From Nitrospirota bacterium (GTDB taxonomy: Bacteria > Nitrospirota > Thermodesulfovibrionia > Thermodesulfovibrionales > Magnetobacteriaceae), in contig JADFXO010000113.1 in NCBI GenBank assembly GCA_015233485.1, positions 1 to 10,372 of the forward strand: a stretch of 10,372 nt of DNA, written 5' to 3'. Below are positions 1-5,179 of the stretch, in pieces; within the stretch, counting starts at the first letter, position 1; the number at the start of each line of letters is the position of its first letter. The position numbers were made by a program, and so were the translations under genes. Under the pieces are notes generated by a model that was not told the origin of the DNA, searched no databases, and saw nothing but the letters and a program-made list of their open reading frames with translations.

Positions 1-393
1 ATATTCCAATTTATAGCCTATTTTGATACCTTCCTGTTCTAAAAGCCCCGCTTTTTCCGACAGTCCTAATTCCTTGTCTATCGGTGGTGGTTTCTTTGTT
101 AATTTCCGAATTAAAAGGCCGATACCGAGAAGAAGAAATACAACTCCCCAAAACTTACCCCACCAAATTGCCAACACTAAAGAAGAAATCCCCCAGCCCC
201 AAAACCTTTTTTTCTTTTTTAATTGTTCTCTAAATTTCCAAATTAAGAAACCGCTACCACCAATTATTAACGGTAGGATAATTACACTTCCCCAGAAAAC
301 GTTAGCTACGTCTAAAGGCTCTAAAAATTTACGCAAAAGTTCTATACTTACCAGTTTCCAGTAAACGAAATAATAAAGACTTTCCCAATCCAC
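1..393 (-). CDS. Small membrane protein, partial (3' end lies beyond the window)
   Basis: An uninterrupted minus-strand frame of 131 codons runs from a GTG at 393-391 to the left edge, so the C-terminus is missing. The start is chosen because AAGGAG lies about 10 bases upstream. The product begins VDWESLYYFVYW. It has two hydrophobic stretches, about residues 32-52 (VFWGSVIILPLIIGGSGFLIW) and 64-95 (rich in W, L, G and I), separated by a very basic loop (KFREQLKKKKR). A KLTKKPPP segment and a charged tail follow. This pattern predicts a two-pass inner-membrane protein with a positively charged loop between the helices. I do not recognise the family. The stretch is clearly more AT-rich than the mob genes next to it, which suggests a different origin or an element boundary between them. 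An overlapping plus-strand frame at 23-364 is low-complexity and has no ribosome site, so I treat it as a shadow. Confidence 0.6.
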   Translation of the reverse strand, partial: MDWESLYYFVYWKLVSIELLRKFLEPLDVANVFWGSVIILPLIIGGSGFLIWKFREQLKKKKRFWGWGISSLVLAIWWGKFWGVVFLLLGIGLLIRKLTKKPPPIDKELGLSEKAGLLEQEGIKIGYKLEY

Positions 394-665
394 TTTTCAC
401 TTTCTCCTTAGTTGTCCTTAATTGTTTTATTATTAATTTTCTTTTTCCTACTGCCCGTTTTTTGTTGTTTGCCTATAATAGAACAAATTGTGAGCCGAAG
501 GCGAACACCCTCTTGACCTAATGACCTGGTATTATGTTAGGCTTGTTTTAGTGGTTTAGTAGTAGTTGCAAGCCATGCTTTGTCATACCGCACGATGCGG
601 TATGACAAAGCGCTTGGCAGGGGGAATTCCCCCGTGCACCCCGAAAATAAAAAGGAGTCAAGGCC
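394..665. other. Divergent intergenic region between membrane gene and mob genes
   Basis: This stretch separates the minus-strand membrane gene from the plus-strand mob genes. It must hold the start signals for both, and it holds the candidate oriT. A perfect TATAAT lies at 474-479 on the plus strand but has no good -35 box at 17 bases. TTGACC at 514-519 lacks a well-spaced -10. The base composition changes from AT-rich to GC-rich across this region. No gene is supported in it. Confidence 0.5.
577..633 (+). other. oriT: Candidate oriT (inverted repeat plus palindrome)
   Basis: A perfect inverted repeat has 16-base arms at 577-592 (GCTTTGTCATACCGCA) and 596-611, with a 3-base loop CGA. Nine bases on lies a 14-base perfect palindrome, GGGGGAATTCCCCC, at 620-633. 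No T-run follows on either strand, so a terminator is unlikely. The site lies 33-89 bases before mobC, the usual position of the transfer origin in MOBP-type systems, where a long inverted repeat precedes the nick region. The nick would be expected near CGCTTGGCAGGGG (611-623), but the exact position cannot be read from sequence. The palindromes could also be operators for autoregulation by MobC. Confidence 0.65.
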
Positions 666-1040
666 ATGACCAAAGCGAAGCAAAGCGGTAGCGAGAAGCG
701 GCAACGTTACCTGTACGTCAAAGCCAGAGTTACGCCGGAGGAACGCGACCAGGTTGACAAGGCCGCCGAGCGTGAAGGTTTATCTATCGGTTCTTTTATC
801 CGTTCCCGTGCCTTGGCCGCACCGACAACGCGGGCTATCAGACGCCCCCCAATTCAAGCGGCCTTATTGTCAAAGCTGCTTGGTCAGCTTGGGAAGATCG
901 GAGGGAATCTTAACCAGATTGCCTTTCGTTTGAACACCGGAGCGACCGTCTTGCACTCCGAAATTGACATCGCGCTTTTGAACCTTCATGAGATAGGCGA
1001 CCAGTTTTTAGAGCTTTTGGGTAAGAGTCGGCGGGCATGA
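666..1040 (+). CDS. mobC: MobC-like relaxosome accessory protein
   Basis: This is a 124-residue basic protein. Residues about 15-50 (KARVTPEERDQVDKAAEREG, then LSIGSFIRSRAL) fit a ribbon-helix-helix DNA-binding fold. Residues about 67-90 carry the MobC signature LGQLGKIGGNLNQIAFRLN. In known systems MobC binds oriT next to the nick site and helps melt it so the relaxase can reach single-stranded DNA. The same binding often represses the mob promoter. The ATG is supported by AAGGAG eight bases upstream. Its stop overlaps the relaxase start as ATGA, implying coupled translation. The candidate oriT lies directly upstream. The family assignment is firm from the signature, while its role here is inferred from it and from position. 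Confidence 0.88.
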   Translation: MTKAKQSGSEKRQRYLYVKARVTPEERDQVDKAAEREGLSIGSFIRSRALAAPTTRAIRRPPIQAALLSKLLGQLGKIGGNLNQIAFRLNTGATVLHSEIDIALLNLHEIGDQFLELLGKSRRA

Positions 1041-3715
1041 TAATCAAGGGAAGTTCACGAGCCGGAGCCGCCGGACTCTCGAAGCACCTTCAGAATGCCA
1101 AGACAAACGAGCGCGTAACACTTCAGGAGACAAGCTGGACGCTTGCGAAGGACATAACCGGAGCTTTGCACGAAATGGACGCCATCGCGGCAGGAGGCCG
1201 TTGTAAGGCGTTTATGTACCATGCCCAGATTAACCCGAAGGCCGACGAACACTTGACCCCCGAACAGTGGCAAAAGGCCGTTGACACGCTTGAAAAGAAT
1301 TTAGGGCTTGAGGGGCACCAGCGCGTTGTTGTGGAGCACGTCAAGGACGGACGGCAACATTACCACGTAGTATGGAACCGCCTTGATGTAGAGACGCTGA
1401 AATCCGTGTCAATGTCCTGGAACTACAGGACGCATGAACTCACGGCGCGACAGCTTGAAAAAGAGTTTCAGCTTGAACGAGTGCAAGGCGTACACGTTGA
1501 GCGGGAGGAAGGAAAGACCAGGGGAGCGGATACGCCGGAAAGGTGGGAGTTTGAGCACGGCCAGAAAAGCGGCCTCGATCCTCTCCAAATCAAGGCCGAA
1601 GTGTCCGAGCTTTGGAGAGCCAGCAAAACCGGCCAGGAGTTTGCCGCCGCTCTTGAGGAGAGCGGCTATATCTTAGCCAAAGGCGACCGGCGCGACTTCT
1701 GTATCATCGACGAGCCCGGCGATTATCACAGTTTGGCGCGACGTTTGGAAGGCGTCAAAGCCGCCGAGGTACGCGAGCATATGAAAGACGTTGACCGAGC
1801 GTCCTTGCCGACAGTGGCCGAAGCTAAGGAGATGCAGAGCGAGCGCCAGCAGCAGAGAGAAATTGGGCACGGCCAGAAAAGCGGCCTTAACCCCCGCCAA
1901 ATCAAGGCCGAAGTGTCCGAACTTTGGAGCGTCAGCAAAACCGGCCAAGAGTTTGCCGCCGCCCTTGAGGAACACGGCTATCTGTTGGCGAAGGGCGACC
2001 GGCGCGACTTTGTGATAATTGACGAGCGAGGCGGAGAATACAGCGCGGCGCGTGCGACCGGCAGCAAGGTTGCCGAGGTACGCGAGCGCATGAAAGACAT
2101 TAACCGTGCGGCCTTGCCGAGCGTAGAGGCGGCCAAAACTTTACAGGAAGAGCAAGCCCGCAAGCGAGAACAAGAAGAACGAGTGAAGCGCGAGCAGGAA
2201 ACGGAGGATTTTGAAAAGCAGAAAAAACGGGAGGCCATGAGAGCGCAGGTTGTCGATACTGTTTGCGCCGTCTGGAAAGAGAGTGGCTATAATGGATTAG
2301 ATTTTCTTGTGAGCATTCAACATAAAGGGCTGTATGTCGCGCAAGACAGCAACCGTTTTGTGGTTGTACAGGAAAACGGCTTTATGCACGGCCTGTCTGC
2401 TAAACAGTACGGCGAGACAGCGCAAAAGATACAAGAAGGCATTACGGCTACCCTGAAGGATAATAATGGACTGATTTTACCCACGGTTGAAGAGTGCCGT
2501 GCCACGCTCAAAGAACGCCATGAAGAGGAATATAAAGCCCTCAAAATTAGTCAAAGCTCTGAACTTGGAAAGACACAAGCAGACATTCGCCTGGCTTACA
2601 CGCTTACGAAGGGAGGCCAGGCGTTTGCAGACGCCCTCGCGGACAAAGGTTTGATATTAGCGCGTGTAACGGATAGTGAAGCGCAGGCCTCCATTTTTGA
2701 AGATGGAGAACTTGTCGTTGTTAACGTACATGGCGCTGTTAACAGGCTGAACACGCGCACAACGGGTGCCGGCAAAAGTGAGTTGATTAAACGTCTTTCG
2801 CTTATAAACCGAGATGAGCTTTTCACGCTCAGCGAAGCCAAAGAAGAGCAGTATAAAGCCCTCAAAATTAGTCAAAGTTCTGAACTTGGAAAGACACAAG
2901 CAGACATTCGCCTGGCTTACGCACTTACGAAGGGAGGCCAGGCGTTTGCAAACGCCCTTGAGGACAAAGGCTTGATATTGGCGCGTGTAACGGATATTGA
3001 AGTGCAAGACTCCATAACTTTAAGTTGTTTTTATAGCCGAGACATGACGAAAGACTTTGCTCCACCCATTTTGAAAGAGGGAGAGCTTGTTGTTGTTAAC
3101 GCACATGGTGCTGTTTACAGGCTGAACGCACGTACAACTGGTGACGATAAAAGTGAGATGATTGAGCGTCTTTCGGGTATAAACCGTGCGGATCTTCTTA
3201 CACTCAGAGAAGCCAAAGAAACGGTTTACGGTGTCAAACAACACCGTAAGGTTGAGAAAGATCTTGAACAGATAAAGCGCGATAATAAACGTCAAGCTAT
3301 GTCTTATCCTATCCCACATCCGCATCCGCCGTGGGAAGCAGAAGCACAGAAGATTACCCCGCCACGTGATGAACGTCCAAGACCGCAGCATCCCGCCGAC
3401 CACGCAAGAAGCATCATCCGAGAGCGAGAAGAGAAGGCAAAGCGCGAACGTGAGGAGCAGGGTTTAAGAACGGCCCGTGACATCATAGCCCGTGAGGCGA
3501 AAGACGGGCGTACCGAGCAGACCGACCGGAAGGAGGTCAGGACGGCAAAGGACATCATGCGGGAGTCGCGCACCGAGCAGACCGACCGGAAGCAGGTTAT
3601 GACGGCAAAGGACATTATGCGGGAGTCGAAAGAGAGGCAGTCAGAACGAGGAGAACGCGAACGCGGCGATGACGAAGAGAGGAAACGAAAGCAGGAACGA
3701 GAGCGGGAACGATAA
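1037..3715 (+). CDS. mobA: Relaxase (MOBP-like nuclease domain) with five repeated C-terminal modules
   Basis: This 892-residue protein starts on the ATGA shared with mobC. Residues 1-150 form a relaxase domain. It begins MIIKGSSRAGAAGLSKHLQN, contains YHAQINP at 61-67, and carries the metal-binding motif HYHVVWNRLD at 108-117 (His108, His110). Such enzymes nick oriT, attach covalently to the 5' end and pilot the strand into the recipient. The usual N-terminal catalytic Tyr is absent, and His17 (LSKHLQ) occupies the expected place. Residues about 174-265, 278-367, 403-490, 499-602 and 606-728 are five copies of one module. Copies 1-2 share SKTGQEFAAALEE and AKGDRRD, copy 3 is divergent, and copies 4-5 are near-duplicates. 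The tail after 730 is charged and coiled-coil-like, with three RTAxDI repeats, and ends in REREREE-type low complexity. No helicase or primase motif is seen. The relaxase call is strong; the module function is unknown. Confidence 0.88.
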   Translation: MIIKGSSRAGAAGLSKHLQNAKTNERVTLQETSWTLAKDITGALHEMDAIAAGGRCKAFMYHAQINPKADEHLTPEQWQKAVDTLEKNLGLEGHQRVVVEHVKDGRQHYHVVWNRLDVETLKSVSMSWNYRTHELTARQLEKEFQLERVQGVHVEREEGKTRGADTPERWEFEHGQKSGLDPLQIKAEVSELWRASKTGQEFAAALEESGYILAKGDRRDFCIIDEPGDYHSLARRLEGVKAAEVREHMKDVDRASLPTVAEAKEMQSERQQQREIGHGQKSGLNPRQIKAEVSELWSVSKTGQEFAAALEEHGYLLAKGDRRDFVIIDERGGEYSAARATGSKVAEVRERMKDINRAALPSVEAAKTLQEEQARKREQEERVKREQETEDFEKQKKREAMRAQVVDTVCAVWKESGYNGLDFLVSIQHKGLYVAQDSNRFVVVQENGFMHGLSAKQYGETAQKIQEGITATLKDNNGLILPTVEECRATLKERHEEEYKALKISQSSELGKTQADIRLAYTLTKGGQAFADALADKGLILARVTDSEAQASIFEDGELVVVNVHGAVNRLNTRTTGAGKSELIKRLSLINRDELFTLSEAKEEQYKALKISQSSELGKTQADIRLAYALTKGGQAFANALEDKGLILARVTDIEVQDSITLSCFYSRDMTKDFAPPILKEGELVVVNAHGAVYRLNARTTGDDKSEMIERLSGINRADLLTLREAKETVYGVKQHRKVEKDLEQIKRDNKRQAMSYPIPHPHPPWEAEAQKITPPRDERPRPQHPADHARSIIREREEKAKREREEQGLRTARDIIAREAKDGRTEQTDRKEVRTAKDIMRESRTEQTDRKQVMTAKDIMRESKERQSERGERERGDDEERKRKQERERER
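1555..2140 (+). repeat. Repeat modules 1 and 2 inside the relaxase gene
   Basis: Module 1 starts at 1555 and module 2 at 1867, an offset of 312 bases (104 codons). The DNA is nearly identical over the first 100 bases or so (both begin GCACGGCCAGAAAAGCGGCC). The protein then drifts slightly: GYILAKGDRRDFCIIDE versus GYLLAKGDRRDFVIIDE. Both end in a (D/N)RAxLP(T/S)V segment followed by a Gln/Glu/Arg-rich linker. Confidence 0.85.
2531..3226 (+). repeat. Repeat modules 4 and 5 inside the relaxase gene (recent duplication)
   Basis: The segment 2531-2694 recurs at 2852-3015, an offset of 321 bases (107 codons), with only scattered differences. The first 36 bases are identical (starting TATAAAGCCCTCAAAATTAG). 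After this, module 5 carries an 18-codon insertion (encoding TLSCFYSRDMTKDFAPPI or close to it) before the two copies realign at GELVVVN. They continue through TTGxxKSE and (L/I)xRLSxINR. The high DNA identity indicates a recent duplication. Confidence 0.85.
3511..3630 (+). repeat. 60-bp tandem repeat in the relaxase 3' end
   Basis: Two 60-base units, 3511-3570 and 3571-3630, share most bases (core ACCGAGCAGACCGACCGGAA, then GACGGCAAAGGACAT). They encode RTEQTDRKxVxTAKDIMRES twice, preceded by a shorter related RTARDIIARE. The unit is in frame, so copy-number change would lengthen or shorten the charged tail without disrupting the gene. Confidence 0.8.
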
Positions 3716-3831
3716 CAGGCAGCCGCGAAGGCCGAAGCGGACGCCGAACAAAGAAGGCCAAAGGACTACGGGAGACAGGGAAAGGAATAACGGGGCGCAG
3801 GCCGACCGCTCCGCGCTCCGGTATCGGAGCC

Positions 3832-4239
3832 GTGGAACTTGTCCGGCGCTTGACCGTTGCAACCGCTCCGCTTGTCAATGTAAGGAAGCCATCCGAAGCG
3901 CACGCAGCGTTGACCGTCCGTGTTGGCCGCCGCCGGAGTATCGAGAACGAATTACCGACCGGCGAGTTGCCTGGTTGCAGTCCCTTGTCTGGTGAGGATA
4001 CCACAGCTGCCGGACGCGCCGAAGCGTGTTACAAGGAAGAGTTTGACAAGTGGCAAGCGGGAATCGACGCCGTTGCCAATGACGTTAGTTTGTCACGTGA
4101 ACAACGGGCCGCCGGTGTCGCTGCATTGCGGGAAAGGCAGAGAGCGGCAGCGAACGCAGCGCGGCGCAAAATCCTTGAGGAAGAAAAGCATAAGGCCAAG
4201 GCCGCACAGGAAGCATCACGACCCCCAAAACTACACTGA
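3832..4239 (+). CDS. Hypothetical basic, coiled-coil-like protein, possibly a detached relaxase tail
   Basis: A frame of 135 codons opens with GTG at 3832 and closes at 4239. The N-terminal half looks unlike a normal folded protein. Residues from about 58 on are typical of a mob-region helical tail: EEFDKWQAGIDAVA, SLSREQRAAGVAALRERQ, then NAARRKILEEEKHKAKAAQEA. The start is weak: the only purine-rich stretch (CGGAG) is about 2 bases before the GTG, and no ATG exists in frame back to the stop at 3670. The relaxase frame stays open for another 24 codons past its stop, encoding an Ala/Glu/Lys-rich peptide. An alternative is therefore that this whole stretch is the decayed, frameshifted 3' end of an originally longer relaxase. 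I do not recognise a specific family. Confidence 0.45.
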   Translation: MELVRRLTVATAPLVNVRKPSEAHAALTVRVGRRRSIENELPTGELPGCSPLSGEDTTAAGRAEACYKEEFDKWQAGIDAVANDVSLSREQRAAGVAALRERQRAAANAARRKILEEEKHKAKAAQEASRPPKLH

Positions 4240-4264
4240 CAAAATAACCGGAAGGTATGAGACC

Positions 4265-4468
4265 ATGACCAACCCTAAACTGTTGCCCTGCCCGTTTTGC
4301 GGCGGCAAAGCCGCTATCCGTTCGTATGAAGACGGATGGATTGTTAAGTGTCTTTATGGGCGCGGCGGCATTGCCGATGGGTGCGACGTTGAACCCCGTA
4401 CCCTGCCAATGACGACGAAGGCGGCAGCGGTTAAAGTTTGGAACACCAGGCCGACCAACCAGGGATAA
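4265..4468 (+). CDS. Lar-family restriction-alleviation-like zinc-knuckle protein
   Basis: This 67-residue protein begins MTNPKLLPCPFCGGKAAIRS and ends in AVKVWNTRPTNQG. The CPFCGG knuckle, the central WIVKC and the closing A-x-x-x-WN-x-R match the Lar family. The Rac-prophage member of that family modulates type I restriction, while many phage and plasmid members are uncharacterised. GGAAGG lies about ten bases upstream of the ATG, which supports this start over a longer in-frame extension from 3920. The first cysteine pair (Cys9, Cys12) is intact. The second is not the usual C-x-x-C: Cys29 is followed by LYG, and the next Cys is at 40, so zinc binding may be altered. A decayed copy of this gene's start lies on the minus strand near 10238-10293. 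The family call is fairly firm; function in this host is inferred. Confidence 0.75.
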   Translation: MTNPKLLPCPFCGGKAAIRSYEDGWIVKCLYGRGGIADGCDVEPRTLPMTTKAAAVKVWNTRPTNQG

Positions 4469-4508
4469 CGTAACGCTCTTTTGTTACGCTATCAGACGGG
4501 CTTAAACC

Positions 4509-5012
4509 ATGCCACGCCATCGCATTTACCGAAGTAATGCCGAACGTCAATCCGCGTACCGGCAGCGCCGTAGGAGGCGTTTGCCGGTCTATCACAGGCA
4601 TAAATCCGACGAGTGGGAGACACCGCAGGAACTTTTCGACGAACTGGATCGGGAATTTCATTTTACGATAGACCTTGCCGCTCTACCGCATAACGCCAAG
4701 TGTGCCCGCTTCTTTTCACCTGGGGACGATGCACTAACTCGCCATTGGGAGGGCGTTTGCTGGCTTAATCCGCCCTATGGAGCGAAGTTGCGGCACTGGA
4801 TGAAAAAGGCTTACGATAGCGCCCAGGCGGGCGCTATCGTGGTTTGTCTGCTACCGGCGCGGACGGATTCTCGATGGTGGCACGATTACGTGTTGCCCTA
4901 TGCGGAAATCCGTTACATTCGGGGCCGGGTGAAATTTAACGGCGTTTCAAACTCCGCCCCCTTCCCTTCCGTCATTGTGGTTTTTAAAAAGAACAGCCCT
5001 CCCCCTCGATAG
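4509..5012 (+). CDS. Phage-type DNA N6-adenine methyltransferase (Dam family, PF05869-like)
   Basis: This 167-residue protein has the layout of phage and plasmid Dam-like enzymes. A basic lead (RIYRSNAERQSAYRQRRRRR, residues 6-24) is followed by HKSDEWETPQELFDELDREF at 31-50. The catalytic NPPYG is at 87-91, LLPARTDSRWWHDYV at 114-128, IRGRVKF at 137-143 and NSAPFPSVIVVF at 148-159. Such enzymes transfer a methyl group from S-adenosylmethionine to adenine N6. The length is normal and all expected blocks are present. The target site cannot be read from the sequence (GATC is known for some relatives). The ATG follows an unremarkable leader without a good Shine-Dalgarno. With Lar just upstream, it could help the incoming element evade host restriction, or it could act on replication timing (inference). 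Confidence 0.85.
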   Translation: MPRHRIYRSNAERQSAYRQRRRRRLPVYHRHKSDEWETPQELFDELDREFHFTIDLAALPHNAKCARFFSPGDDALTRHWEGVCWLNPPYGAKLRHWMKKAYDSAQAGAIVVCLLPARTDSRWWHDYVLPYAEIRYIRGRVKFNGVSNSAPFPSVIVVFKKNSPPPR

Positions 5013-5165
5013 AAACGGCCTTAAAGCGTGCTGGTATTTTGTGCAAAATGCACGACGTTACTATTGGCAAGGGTTCAAAAGGGGTCTTAACAAGGTTTTC
5101 ACACTTAGTCCACTTATGACGGTTTTCCTCCGAATATGCAATGTTACCCTGTTTACCCGATGTTG

Positions 5166-5171
5166 TATAAT
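5166..5171 (+). promoter_or_regulatory. -10 box just before the J-domain gene (possible leaderless transcript)
   Basis: TATAAT lies 8 bases before the ATG at 5180. A start site at the normal distance would fall at about 5178, giving an mRNA with almost no leader. No Shine-Dalgarno is visible before this ATG. The -35 match (GTTACC with a 17-base spacer) is weak. Confidence 0.45.
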
Positions 5172-5179
5172 TAATCGGC

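Noticed and set aside
23..364. Plus-strand 113-residue ORF in the left end
   Set aside because: Low complexity, no ribosome site, and it is the antisense of a minus-strand membrane protein gene with a good Shine-Dalgarno.
3669..3995. Plus-strand 108-residue ORF overlapping the relaxase end
   Set aside because: Arg/Cys-rich with no recognisable pattern; its first part lies inside the repetitive relaxase 3' end and it looks like an out-of-frame reading.
3920..4264. Upstream extension of the Lar-like ORF
   Set aside because: The extension overlaps another frame and has no family similarity; the ATG at 4265 has a ribosome site and begins at the conserved LLPCPFCG block.
4469..4508. Weak hairpin CGTAAC...GTTACG between the Lar-like and Dam-like genes
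   Set aside because: Only six base pairs and no T-run, so not a supportable terminator.
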